Shown here: in pieces, positions 1-7,671 of the stretch
Position numbering within the stretch: the stretch's first letter is position 1
Layout: each line of letters starts with the position of its first letter
NCBI GenBank assembly: GCA_947479055.1
Contig: CANJYE010000027.1
Span: 1 to 40,715, forward strand
Direction of reading: 5' to 3'
From: Erythrobacteraceae bacterium
GTDB lineage: Bacteria; Pseudomonadota; Alphaproteobacteria; Sphingomonadales; Sphingomonadaceae
DNA: 40,715 nt
Program-made: the position numbers and the translations under genes
The notes under the pieces: generated by a model
What the model was told of the DNA's origin: nothing
Seen by the model: the letters and a program-made list of their open reading frames with translations, nothing else
Database searches by the model: none

Positions 1-117
1 CAACGCTTCTGGCAACGCGGCTACTTCTCGACCACATCCGGCAACATCACCGATGACATCATCATGCGTTACCTGGACCGCCATACCCACAAGGACGGCT
101 TCAGCCCCTCCGCCTGA
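1..117 (+). CDS. IS200/IS605-family transposase, C-terminal fragment
   Basis: The window opens inside a frame that runs without a stop from base 1 to a TGA at 115-117, giving 38 residues. The peptide has the pattern FWQRGYF, then SGNITDDII, then RYLDRH, which I recognise as the C-terminus of Y1 (HUH) transposases of the IS200/IS605 type. The catalytic HUH and tyrosine residues would lie upstream, outside the window, so it cannot be said whether the gene is intact. A perfect 7 bp hairpin follows at 122-137, fitting the subterminal hairpin such elements carry at their right end. It could instead belong to the REP-associated (RAYT) branch of the family; the fragment is too short to decide. Confidence 0.7.
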   Translation, partial: QRFWQRGYFSTTSGNITDDIIMRYLDRHTHKDGFSPSA

Positions 118-121
118 TCCT

Positions 122-137
122 ACCGGCCTCGGCCGGT
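122..137. repeat. Hairpin after the IS200-like transposase
   Basis: Seven-base arms (ACCGGCC and GGCCGGT) are separated by TC and start five bases after the transposase stop. IS200/IS605 elements carry an imperfect hairpin close to the right cleavage site, so this is either the right-end structure or a transcription stop. The 10-mer GGCCGGTCAG occurs at 131-140 and again at 162-171, where it covers the stop codon of the next gene. That suggests the element boundary lies between or at these copies. Confidence 0.4.
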
Positions 138-167
138 CAGTCATTCAGCATGTCTCCGATTGGCCGG

Positions 168-1037
168 TCAGGCCTTCTGGATGACGGTGTTGGAGAAATC
201 CTCCCAGTAGCGGCGTTTTTCGTCCAGCGTGCTGTGCTTTTGCAGCGCGAAGAAGGCCGGTAGCAGGATCATCTCGGTGATGCCCATGTCCTCGGCGCGG
301 CGGACATCGTCGAGGCCCCAGGGGTTTTCGGCCACCATGATGATCTCGAACGGCTCGTTCTCGCGACCGGCTTCCTTGCGGTAGGCGGCCAGCTTGTCCA
401 GCGAGGGCGGCATGTCGGCCACCTTGCTCATCCGCGACATCCAGCCATCGCCGAGGAAGGCGGCGCGGCGCATCACCTTCTCGCTCGGGCCGGACACGAT
501 GATCGGCATGTTGCCCGGCTGGGGCAGGATGCGCAGGCGCGGGAAATCGAAGAATTCGCCATGATGCTCGACAATCTCGCCGCTCCACATCTTGCGCAGA
601 ACCGCGATCGACTCGTCGGCGCGTCGGCCACGGGTGTGGAAATCCGCGCCATAGGCGTCGAATTCCTCTTTCATCCAGCCCACCGCGCAGCACAGCGAAA
701 GGCGGTTACCCGACAGGACCGACAGCGTGCCGGTGGATTTGGCCACCTCGATCGGGTTGCGGGCGGGCAGGAGGTAGATGCTCTGGAGCAGGCGGACGCG
801 CTTGGTTGCCTGCGCCATCATCGCCAGCGCCACCCATGGTTCGGGGAAGGCCCAGTCGGTGGTGGCAGTGAAGAACGGCTTGCCGTCGGCGGTGTCGGGA
901 TACCAGCTGTTGATCACTTCGGGCAGGACGATGTGATCGGAAACGCTGACCGAATCAAAGCCGACCTCTTCGCTGATCACGGCGGTTTCGATCAGTTGGT
1001 CGTTCTCGATGAACGCAAGCATATTGCAGAACTTCAT
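168..1037 (-). CDS. LLM-class (luciferase-like) oxidoreductase
   Basis: A 289-residue protein of the luciferase-like monooxygenase superfamily, a TIM-barrel flavin-dependent oxidoreductase. Visible hallmarks are the N-terminal stretch ending in VSDHIVLPE, the GNRLSLCCAVGWMKEEFDAYG segment with the family's G-GW--EEF-A-G pattern, the RR-DE-I--L--MW region and a C-terminal GDGWMSR. The start is an ATG preceded by GGGGAGAG at good spacing. Many relatives are annotated as F420-dependent, but this is not visible here: sphingomonads are not known as F420 makers, so FMN is the likelier cofactor. The substrate is unknown. The stop codon lies inside a short repeat shared with the adjacent IS end. It sits alone, followed upstream by the ArsR gene on the same strand. 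Confidence 0.8.
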   Translation of the reverse strand: MKFCNMLAFIENDQLIETAVISEEVGFDSVSVSDHIVLPEVINSWYPDTADGKPFFTATTDWAFPEPWVALAMMAQATKRVRLLQSIYLLPARNPIEVAKSTGTLSVLSGNRLSLCCAVGWMKEEFDAYGADFHTRGRRADESIAVLRKMWSGEIVEHHGEFFDFPRLRILPQPGNMPIIVSGPSEKVMRRAAFLGDGWMSRMSKVADMPPSLDKLAAYRKEAGRENEPFEIIMVAENPWGLDDVRRAEDMGITEMILLPAFFALQKHSTLDEKRRYWEDFSNTVIQKA

Positions 1038-1146
1038 GGTTCTCTCCCCGACAAGCCTTGACCGGCATGGATATGGCGGCGGCTATGCCGTGGAAGCGGC
1101 GCAAAGATCAATGGCGCGCTGCAAATTTGCCGCGCCGCGCGGGCAA

Positions 1147-1491
1147 TCAGCCGATCCGGGCAAAAACCGCTGCGCCACCGGTCGAAACGGCGCGCGCCGG
1201 AGCTGCCGATGCCGGAGGCATCTCTTTCGCACCGAGCGTGCGCAAAGCAGCGAGCATCCCTTCCAGCGCGTGCCGGTCGATCCGGTAGTAGACCAGCTTG
1301 GCGTCGCGGCGGGTGTGGACCAGTCCGGCCTTGCGCAGAACGGACAGCTGTTGTGACAGCAGCGGCTGGCCGATCCCGGTTGCGCCCTCGATCTCTCCGA
1401 CATTGCGCTCGGAACCGGCCAGCGCCTGCAGGATGGCGAAGCGGGTAGGATGGGCCAGCGCCTTGAATTGGTCCACCGGGCCTTGGGTCAT
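1147..1491 (-). CDS. ArsR-family winged-helix regulator without cysteines
   Basis: A 114-residue regulator with the ArsR/SmtB winged-helix fold. The sequence opens with an F-ALAHPTRFAIL helix (residues 9-21). The helix-turn-helix follows at about 30-58, with the recognition segment QPLLSQQLSVLRKAGLV, and a wing with RRDAKLVYYRID. It resembles the BigR/SqrR branch in its recognition helix and in its neighbours: a persulfide-dioxygenase-like hydrolase diverges from it. BigR and SqrR sense persulfides through a cysteine pair, yet this protein contains no cysteine at all, so any sensing must work otherwise. The ATG overlaps the peroxiredoxin TGA by four bases (ATGA), so the two are translationally coupled. 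It probably represses the divergent promoter region at about 2121-2214. That target is inferred. Confidence 0.85.
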   Translation of the reverse strand: MTQGPVDQFKALAHPTRFAILQALAGSERNVGEIEGATGIGQPLLSQQLSVLRKAGLVHTRRDAKLVYYRIDRHALEGMLAALRTLGAKEMPPASAAPARAVSTGGAAVFARIG

Positions 1492-2120
1492 TGCGGCTTG
1501 GCCCGGAAGAACCAGCCGACCGGATCGGCGGCGGCAAAGACGCTGTCGAGCGTGGGCTCGGGCTGTTCCAGCAGCGGATCGCCCGGCCGCCAGCCTTCGG
1601 GCGCCAGCCCTGGCCCGGCGTCCGCTGCCTGCAGCGCGGCGACCGTGCGCAGCACCTCTTCCACCGAACGGCCGATCTCGACCGGATAGCAGCTCATCGC
1701 CCGGATCACGCCGCGCGGGTCGATCACGAACACCGTGCGCACCGCCGAGGCATCGCGCGCGTCGGCGGCGACCATGCCATAGGCGCGGCCGATCACCAGC
1801 GTGGGATCCTCCACAATCGGGAAGCGCACCTCCACTCCGAAATGGTCGCGGATGGCGCGGGCCCAGGCGAGATGGGCGTAGAGGCTGTCGACCGAGAGCG
1901 CCATCAGCGCGCAGTCCAGCGCCGCGAACCGCTCCGCCGCGCGGGCGAAGCCGACGAACTCGGATGTGCAGACGGGGGTGAAATCGGCCGGGTGGGAGAA
2001 CATCACCAGCCACCGCCCGCGATAGTCGCGCATGGCCAATGGCCCGGTGGTGCTGCGCGCCTCGAAGTCGGGCACTGCATCGCCGATGCGCAGGACGGGG
2101 GAGGCGGAGGGCGAATCCAT
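1488..2120 (-). CDS. Peroxiredoxin of the AhpC/Prx6 type
   Basis: A 210-residue cytoplasmic thiol peroxidase. The active-site pattern P-x3-T-x2-C is intact in HPADFTPVC: Pro44, Thr48 and peroxidatic Cys51. The C-terminal part has the SCYPVEIGR--EEVLR segment seen in long Prx6-type and archaeal peroxiredoxins and ends in GWFF. Further cysteines are Cys70 and Cys144; whether either resolves the sulfenate cannot be told. The family reduces H2O2, organic peroxides or related oxidants. The gene is first in an operon with the ArsR regulator (4-base overlap) and is divergent from the persulfide-dioxygenase-like gene. This suggests a role in oxidative or reactive-sulfur stress. Confidence 0.88.
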   Translation of the reverse strand: MDSPSASPVLRIGDAVPDFEARSTTGPLAMRDYRGRWLVMFSHPADFTPVCTSEFVGFARAAERFAALDCALMALSVDSLYAHLAWARAIRDHFGVEVRFPIVEDPTLVIGRAYGMVAADARDASAVRTVFVIDPRGVIRAMSCYPVEIGRSVEEVLRTVAALQAADAGPGLAPEGWRPGDPLLEQPEPTLDSVFAAADPVGWFFRAKPQ

Positions 2121-2146
2121 GGTCTATGCCTACATCGCCTCAAGCC

Positions 2147-2175
2147 TTGACGCAAGACGATTACATAAATACATT
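2147..2175 (+). promoter_or_regulatory. Sigma70-like promoter of the persulfide-dioxygenase-like gene
   Basis: A -35 box TTGACG (2147-2152) and a -10 box TACATT (2170-2175) are separated by exactly 17 bases, with the ATG at 2215 and the ribosome site AGGAG at 2202-2206. The region is AT-rich against a GC-rich background. It contains the direct repeat TACATAAA / TACATTAA across the -10 box, a plausible site for the divergent ArsR regulator. On the other strand TTCACA (2185-2190) and TATGTA (2163-2168), 16 bases apart, could serve the peroxiredoxin-arsR operon. The two promoters would then overlap. Confidence 0.5.
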
Positions 2176-2214
2176 AAACGAAATTGTGAAAGCGACTCGA
2201 CAGGAGAATGGGAC

Positions 2215-3144
2215 ATGGCGCAGGATGAAAATCTGGCCCGCGCAACCGGGCAGATCGAACGAGCCATCGCGGAGCGGGGGCTGAGACCGACGATTGCGGG
2301 CTTTTTCGACGAGGCGACCTTTACCGTCAGCTATGTCGTGCATGATCCCGCCAGCGGCGAAGCGGCGGTGATCGATTCCGTGCTGGATTATGATCCGGCC
2401 TCGGGCCGCACATCCTTCGCTTCGGCCGAGCGGATTGTCGAATATGTCACTTCGAAAAACCTGAAAGTGATGTGGCATCTCGAGACCCATGCCCATGCCG
2501 ATCATCTGTCCGCCGCGCCCTGGTTGCAGGAAAAGCTGGGCGGAAAGCTTGCGATCGGGCGGGACATTGTCCGGGTGCAGGAAGTGTTCGGCAAGCTGTT
2601 CAATGCCGGTTCCGATTTCGAGCGGGATGGTTCCCAGTTCGACCATCTGTTCGACGATGGCGACGCATTCCGCCTCGGCACGATCGAGGGGATTGCACTG
2701 CATGTTCCCGGCCATACCCCGGCCGACATGGCCTATGTCATCGGCGATGCGGCATTCGTCGGCGATACGATCTTCATGCCGGACTACGGCACCGCCCGCG
2801 CCGATTTCCCCGGTGGCGACGCGCGCCAGCTCTATCGCTCGATCCGCCGCCTGCTTTCGCTTCCGCGCGACACGCGGCTGTTCCTGTGCCATGACTACAA
2901 GGCGCCGGGCCGCGATGCCTATGCGTGGGAAAGCACCGTCGGGCAGCAGCGGGACCATAACGTCCATGTCCATGACGGAGTGAGCGAGGGGGATTTCGTG
3001 GCCATGCGCACCAATCGCGACAAGACGCTGGACCTGCCCACCCTGATCCTGCCTTCGGTACAGGTGAACATCCGGGGCGGCCGCCTGCCCGAGCCGGAGG
3101 ACAACGGCGTCAGTTACATCAAGATCCCGGTAAACGCGGTCTAA
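2215..3144 (+). CDS. ETHE1/Blh-like metallo-beta-lactamase-fold hydrolase (probable persulfide dioxygenase)
   Basis: A 309-residue metallo-beta-lactamase-fold protein. Metal ligands are in order: H92-x-H94-x-D96-H97 in THAHADH, H167 in PGHTP, the aspartate of FVGDTIF (D184), and H226 in LCHDY. The C-terminal LILPSVQVNIRGGRLP stretch is typical of the ETHE1/Blh group. These enzymes oxidise glutathione persulfide to sulfite and glutathione with a mononuclear iron. The frame is open further upstream, but ATG 2215 is chosen because AGGAG lies eight bases before it and the peroxiredoxin promoter region occupies the longer version. SulP follows after five bases. With the divergent ArsR and peroxiredoxin this looks like a sulfide/persulfide detoxification locus; no sulfide:quinone reductase or rhodanese is present here. 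Confidence 0.85.
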   Translation: MAQDENLARATGQIERAIAERGLRPTIAGFFDEATFTVSYVVHDPASGEAAVIDSVLDYDPASGRTSFASAERIVEYVTSKNLKVMWHLETHAHADHLSAAPWLQEKLGGKLAIGRDIVRVQEVFGKLFNAGSDFERDGSQFDHLFDDGDAFRLGTIEGIALHVPGHTPADMAYVIGDAAFVGDTIFMPDYGTARADFPGGDARQLYRSIRRLLSLPRDTRLFLCHDYKAPGRDAYAWESTVGQQRDHNVHVHDGVSEGDFVAMRTNRDKTLDLPTLILPSVQVNIRGGRLPEPEDNGVSYIKIPVNAV

Positions 3145-3149
3145 GGCCG

Positions 3150-4910
3150 GTGACTTTCGCCCGCTATCTGCCGATCCTCGCCTGGGGGCGAACCTACAAC
3201 CGCGCAGTGCTGGCGAATGACATGCTGGCGGCGGTGATCGTCACCATCATGCTGATCCCGCAGAGCCTGGCCTATGCGCTGCTGGCGGGATTGCCGCCGG
3301 TAGTGGGGCTCTATGCCTCAATCCTGCCGCTGTTCGCCTATGCGCTGTTCGGCACCAGCCGGACGCTGGCGGTGGGGCCGGTGGCGGTGGTCTCGCTGAT
3401 GACGGCCTCGGCGGCGGGGGCGGTAGCCGCGCAGGGCTCGCCCGAATATCTTCAGGCGGCGATCACCCTTGCCATGCTGTCGGGCGTGATGCTGGCGGTG
3501 ATGGGTTTCCTGCGGCTGGGGTTCCTCGCCAATCTGCTGTCGCACCCGGTCATTTCCGGTTTCATCACGGCGAGCGGCCTGTTGATCGCCACCAGCCAGG
3601 CCAAGCATATTCTCGGCATCAAGGCCGATGGCGACACCATGCCCGAACTGCTGGACGCGCTGGCTCATGGCATTGCGGGCACCAACCCGCGCACGCTGGT
3701 GCTGGGGGTGGTGGCGACGGCCTTCCTGTTCTGGGTCCGCAAGGGCGCGAAGCCTGCGCTGATCCGGTTCGGCCTTGCCCCGCGCGCGGCGGAGATGGTG
3801 GCCAAGGCCGGTCCGGTGGTGGCCGTGGCGCTGACGATTGTCGCGGTGGTCATGCTCGGGCTGGAGGCAAAGGGTGTGAAAGTGGTCGGCAGCGTGCCGC
3901 AGGGTCTGCCGCCTTTCGCGCTGCCCGGCTTCGATCCGGCCTTGTGGGAGCGGCTGTGGGTGCCCGCGCTGCTGATCTCGGTGATCGGCTTCGTCGAAAG
4001 CGTCTCGGTCGCCCAGACGCTGGCCGCCAAGCGCCGCCAGCGGATCGTGCCGGACCAGGAACTGGTCGGGCTGGGCGCGGCCAACATCGCCTCGGCGCTG
4101 TCGGGCGGTTATCCGGTGACGGGCGGCTTTGCCCGCTCGGTGGTGAATTTCGATGCAGGTGCGGAAACCCCGGCGGCGGGCGCCTATACTGCCGTGGGCA
4201 TTGCGCTCGCCTCGCTGTTCCTCACCCCGCTGCTGTTCCACCTGCCGGTGGCGACGCTGGCGGCAACGATCATCGTCGCGGTGCTGAGCCTGGTTGATCT
4301 GAAGACGCCGGTGCTGCTGTGGCGCTATTCCCGCCCCGATTTCGCCGCGCATGGCGCCACCATCGGCGTCACCTTGCTGGCCGGGGTGGAGCAGGGGGTG
4401 ATCGCCGGAGTGCTGGTCGGGCTGCTGCTTTATCTGTGGCGCGCGTCGCGCCCGCATGCCGCCGTGGTCGGGCGGGTGCCTGATACCGAGCATTTCCGCA
4501 ATGTCGAGCGGCACAAGGTGCTGACCTTGCCCCATATCCTGTCGATCCGGGTGGACGAGGGGCTGACCTATCTTAACGCCCGCTGGCTGGAGGAATATGT
4601 GCTGGAGCGAGTCGCCGCCCAGCCCGAACTGCGCCATGTCATCCTGATGTGTTCGGCGGTGAACGCGATTGACGCTTCGGGCCTCGAAAGCCTGGAAGCG
4701 ATCAATCACCGGCTGGCCGATGGCGGGATCGCGCTGCATCTGTCGGAAGTGAAAGGCCCGGTGATGGACCGGCTGCAACGCAGCCATTTCCTCCACGACC
4801 TGACCGGCCGGGTGTTCCTGTCGCAGGATCGGGCCTTTTCCGAACTGGCGAATGATGATGGCTCGCCGGTCGATCCGGTCGATACATGGCAGGCGCGGGG
4901 GCTGATCTGA
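3150..4910 (+). CDS. SulP-family sulfate/anion permease with STAS domain
   Basis: A 586-residue inner-membrane anion transporter of the SulP (SLC26-like) family. The N-terminal two thirds is a series of hydrophobic segments with the family signature near residues 27-50 (ML--VIV-IMLIPQSLAYALLAGLPP--GLY). The SGGYPVTGGFARSVVN segment follows at about residues 314-329. A cytoplasmic STAS domain with DASGLESLEAIN closes the protein at about 450-560. The start is a GTG five bases after the hydrolase stop, so the genes are co-transcribed and probably translationally coupled. Placed after a persulfide dioxygenase, it may export sulfite or sulfate produced by that enzyme, or import sulfate. Direction and substrate are inference. 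Confidence 0.88.
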   Translation: MTFARYLPILAWGRTYNRAVLANDMLAAVIVTIMLIPQSLAYALLAGLPPVVGLYASILPLFAYALFGTSRTLAVGPVAVVSLMTASAAGAVAAQGSPEYLQAAITLAMLSGVMLAVMGFLRLGFLANLLSHPVISGFITASGLLIATSQAKHILGIKADGDTMPELLDALAHGIAGTNPRTLVLGVVATAFLFWVRKGAKPALIRFGLAPRAAEMVAKAGPVVAVALTIVAVVMLGLEAKGVKVVGSVPQGLPPFALPGFDPALWERLWVPALLISVIGFVESVSVAQTLAAKRRQRIVPDQELVGLGAANIASALSGGYPVTGGFARSVVNFDAGAETPAAGAYTAVGIALASLFLTPLLFHLPVATLAATIIVAVLSLVDLKTPVLLWRYSRPDFAAHGATIGVTLLAGVEQGVIAGVLVGLLLYLWRASRPHAAVVGRVPDTEHFRNVERHKVLTLPHILSIRVDEGLTYLNARWLEEYVLERVAAQPELRHVILMCSAVNAIDASGLESLEAINHRLADGGIALHLSEVKGPVMDRLQRSHFLHDLTGRVFLSQDRAFSELANDDGSPVDPVDTWQARGLI

Positions 4911-4984
4911 ACCCGACCCGATCCGGTCTCGCCCATGCCGCAATCCCGTGCTAGCTTCGCCACAAGGAAGCGCGTGGGAGCGGG

Positions 4985-6265
4985 ATGATGGATGCAGTCA
5001 CGATCGACGGTCGCTGGCCGGAAGACCCCTATGCGGTTCCGCTCGACCAGATCAACATGGCCGATCCCGCCCATTACCGCGACAACACGGCCTTTGCCTA
5101 TTTCCGGCGGTTGCGGGCGGAGGACCCGGTTCACTGGAACGGCAATCACAGCCATCCCTTCTGGTCGGTCACGCGATACAACGACATCATGGCGGTGGAT
5201 TCCAACCACAAGGTGTTTTCGTCGGGAGTGGCGGGTACCGTGATCGAGGAGGATTTTCTCGACGGGACCCGGGTGCCGGGCGGGGTGGAACTGCTCAGCT
5301 TCATCACCATGGACCAGCCCCGGCATGACGAGCACCGCAAGGCCGTCAGCCCGGCGGTCGCCCCGCAGAATCTGAAGCGACTGGAAGGGCTGATCCGCCA
5401 GCGCACGCAGAACGTGCTGGACGAACTGCCGATCGGCGAGGAATTCGACTGGGTGCCACGGGTCGCGGTCAACCTCACCACCCAGATGCTGGCAACGCTG
5501 TTCGACTGGCCGTTCGAACGGCGCGAGGAACTGACCTACTGGTCCAATGCCGGCACCGGCTTTCCCGGCGACGGATTGATCGAGAGCTGGGAACATCGCA
5601 ACGAAGTGCTCAAGCAGATGGTCAGCGGCCTGCGCACGATCTGGGACGAGCGGGCGGCACGGGCCGATCCCGATGCGCCCGACCTGCTTTCGATGCTGAC
5701 CCGCGCGCCGCAGACCGCCGACCTGAGCGAGGCCGAATTTGCCGGCACGCTGTTCCTGCTGATCGTGGGCGGCAATGACACCACCCGCAATTCGATGTCG
5801 GGCGGGGCCAAGGCGCTGCATGATTTCCCGCAGGAGTGGGAAAAGCTCAAGGCCAATCCGGCCCTGCTGGACAGCATGGTGCCCGAAACGATCCGTTACC
5901 AGTCACCGGTCATCTACCAGCGCCGCACCGCGCTGGAAGACACCGAACTGGGCGGCAAGCAGATCCGCAAGGGCGACCGGGTGGCGATGTGGTACATGTC
6001 GGGCAATCGCGACGATGCAGTGATCGAGCGGCCCGACGAATTCATCATCGACCGCCCGCGCGCGCGCCAGCACCTCTCGTTCGGTTTCGGCATCCACCGC
6101 TGCGTTGGCAATCGCCTGGCCGAAATGCAATTGCGGGTCCTGTGGGAAGAAGTACTCAAGCGGTTCGACCGGGTCGAGGTGGTCGGCGAGGCGAAGTATC
6201 TTTACAACCCGATTCTGCGCGGCATCAATTCGCTGCCGGTCAAACTTCACGCCAAGGGATCATGA
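4985..6265 (+). CDS. Cytochrome P450, CYP153-like
   Basis: A 426-residue soluble bacterial P450. The I-helix oxygen-activation segment is GGNDTTR (262-268), the ExxR pair is E301/R304, and the heme loop is FGFGIHRCVG with Cys373 as the axial ligand. The I-helix, the VNLTTQMLATLFDWPFERR stretch and the NRLAEMQLRVLWEE helix after the heme loop resemble the CYP153 family, which hydroxylates terminal carbons of medium-chain alkanes. Substrate assignment needs a tree. There are two adjacent ATGs (4985, 4988); GGAG upstream fits either. It begins a tight operon with a glutathione transferase (4-base overlap), an iron-sulfur protein and an ArsC-like protein. The usual CYP153 partners, ferredoxin reductase and a small ferredoxin, are absent from the window. 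Confidence 0.88.
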   Translation: MMDAVTIDGRWPEDPYAVPLDQINMADPAHYRDNTAFAYFRRLRAEDPVHWNGNHSHPFWSVTRYNDIMAVDSNHKVFSSGVAGTVIEEDFLDGTRVPGGVELLSFITMDQPRHDEHRKAVSPAVAPQNLKRLEGLIRQRTQNVLDELPIGEEFDWVPRVAVNLTTQMLATLFDWPFERREELTYWSNAGTGFPGDGLIESWEHRNEVLKQMVSGLRTIWDERAARADPDAPDLLSMLTRAPQTADLSEAEFAGTLFLLIVGGNDTTRNSMSGGAKALHDFPQEWEKLKANPALLDSMVPETIRYQSPVIYQRRTALEDTELGGKQIRKGDRVAMWYMSGNRDDAVIERPDEFIIDRPRARQHLSFGFGIHRCVGNRLAEMQLRVLWEEVLKRFDRVEVVGEAKYLYNPILRGINSLPVKLHAKGS

Positions 6266-7095
6266 TGAGCGACAACACCTATACGCCGCCCGAAATCTGG
6301 AGCTACAACCCCGAAAACGGCGGCCGGTTCGCCGGGATCAACATGCCCACGGCGGGCGCGCGCTATGACCATGTGCTGCCGGTGGGCGAACACCCGTTCC
6401 AGCTCTATTCGCTTGGCTCGCCCAACGGCCAGAAAGTGACGATCCTGCTGGAGGAACTGCTGGCGCTGGGCCATCAGGGCGCGGAATATGATGCCTGGTT
6501 CATCGACATCATGAAGCAGGAACAGTTTTCATCGGGCTTTGTTGCGATCAATCCCAATTCCAAGATCCCGGCGCTTGTCGACCGCAGCGGGCCCGAACCG
6601 GTCCGGCTGTTCGAATCCGCCGCGATGCTGGTCCATATCGCCGAAAAGTTCGGACTGTTCATGCCCATCGACGCGACCCGCGCCGAATGCCTTTCCTGGC
6701 TGTTCTGGCAGATGGCCAGCGCGCCAATCCTTGGCGGCGGATTCGGCCATTTCTATGCCTATGCGCCCGAAAAGATCGAATATGCGATCGACCGTTTCGC
6801 GATGGAAGTGAAGCGCCAGCTTGATGTGCTCGACCAGCGGCTGGCGGTGAGCGAATATCTCGCCGGGCCGGACTATACCATCGCCGACATGGCGGTGTGG
6901 CCGTGGTACGGCCAGTTCACGCAGGGCAAGCTCTATGACACCGCCGCCCATTTCCTCCAGACGCAGGAATACGCCAACCTCGCCCGGTGGACCGCCGCGA
7001 TCGACGCGCGCCCAGCGGTGAAGCGCGGCATCAAGGTCAACCGTAACTGGGACAATGGCGTGCTGGAACGGCATTGCGCGGCGGATCTCGACTGA
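6262..7095 (+). CDS. yghU: YghU-type glutathione S-transferase / disulfide-bond reductase
   Basis: A 277-residue protein of the nu-class glutathione transferases. Recognisable parts are the long N-terminal extension (Y-PPEIWSYNPENGGRFA-IN-PTAGARY), the thioredoxin-fold segment HPFQLYSLGSPNGQKVTI, and the helical domain with LGGGFGHFY. The C-terminal ADMAVWPWYG is also typical. Such proteins bind two glutathiones and show disulfide-reductase and organic-hydroperoxidase activity. The start ATG at 6262 overlaps the P450 stop (ATGA); a second ATG is at 6265. The frame is open upstream inside the P450 gene, but family length and the overlap support 6262. The iron-sulfur protein follows after ten bases. 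It may protect against oxidised or electrophilic products of the P450; that link is inference. Confidence 0.9.
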   Translation: MMSDNTYTPPEIWSYNPENGGRFAGINMPTAGARYDHVLPVGEHPFQLYSLGSPNGQKVTILLEELLALGHQGAEYDAWFIDIMKQEQFSSGFVAINPNSKIPALVDRSGPEPVRLFESAAMLVHIAEKFGLFMPIDATRAECLSWLFWQMASAPILGGGFGHFYAYAPEKIEYAIDRFAMEVKRQLDVLDQRLAVSEYLAGPDYTIADMAVWPWYGQFTQGKLYDTAAHFLQTQEYANLARWTAAIDARPAVKRGIKVNRNWDNGVLERHCAADLD

Positions 7096-7105
7096 ACGCT
7101 GAACC

Positions 7106-7660
7106 ATGGCCCAACTGACCGTGAATGGCCGGCCGATCGAGTTCCGCCTCGCTCCGGACACCCCCTTGCTGTGGGCGCTGCGAGATGCGGCCAATCTCAC
7201 CGGCACCAAATATGGCTGCGGCACCGGCGATTGCGGGGCCTGCACGGTGATTGTCGATGGTCAGGCGTTGCGTAGTTGCCTGATCACTCTGGGTGAATCC
7301 GAAGGGCGCTATGTCACCACCATCGAAGGGCTGGCGCGAGACCGTTCGCACCCGGTGCAGCAGGCGATGGTGGCGGAACAGGCGATCCAGTGCGGCTTCT
7401 GCACCCCCGGCATCGTGATGACGGCGGCGGCCTTGCTGCATGCCAATCCGGCCCCCAGCGATGACGAGATCAAGGCGGCGGTGCCCAATATCTGCCGCTG
7501 CGGGGTCTACCCAAGACTGGTCCGGGCGATCCAGCGGGCGGCCCGCGTCGCCCGGGGCGAGGAACGGATCAGCGCTGCCCCTGCGCCGGGGATCAGCGCG
7601 GAAGATGCGGCCAATTCCGTCCCGGCGATGCGCGATCCGCACCCGGCACAAGGCCAATGA
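7106..7660 (+). CDS. Double-[2Fe-2S] protein, IorA-like (xanthine-oxidase-family small subunit)
   Basis: A 184-residue protein with two [2Fe-2S] sites. The N-terminal plant-type cluster has C38, C43, C46 and C58; the C-terminal all-helical cluster has C96, C99, C130 and C132 in CGFC and CRC. This is the layout of small subunits of molybdenum hydroxylases such as isoquinoline 1-oxidoreductase. About 35 extra residues, Ala/Pro-rich, follow the usual end. No molybdopterin-binding large subunit is encoded before or after it in the window; the next gene is ArsC-like. It lies ten bases after the glutathione transferase and in the same operon as the P450. It might therefore deliver electrons to the P450 or have lost its partner. 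Neither is shown by the sequence. Confidence 0.85.
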   Translation: MAQLTVNGRPIEFRLAPDTPLLWALRDAANLTGTKYGCGTGDCGACTVIVDGQALRSCLITLGESEGRYVTTIEGLARDRSHPVQQAMVAEQAIQCGFCTPGIVMTAAALLHANPAPSDDEIKAAVPNICRCGVYPRLVRAIQRAARVARGEERISAAPAPGISAEDAANSVPAMRDPHPAQGQ

Positions 7661-7671
7661 AGGAGAACCCG

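Noticed and set aside
3318-4943. 541-codon minus-strand frame opposite the SulP gene
   Set aside because: Composition is dominated by Arg, His and Gln and no family pattern is seen, while the plus strand encodes a complete SulP transporter.
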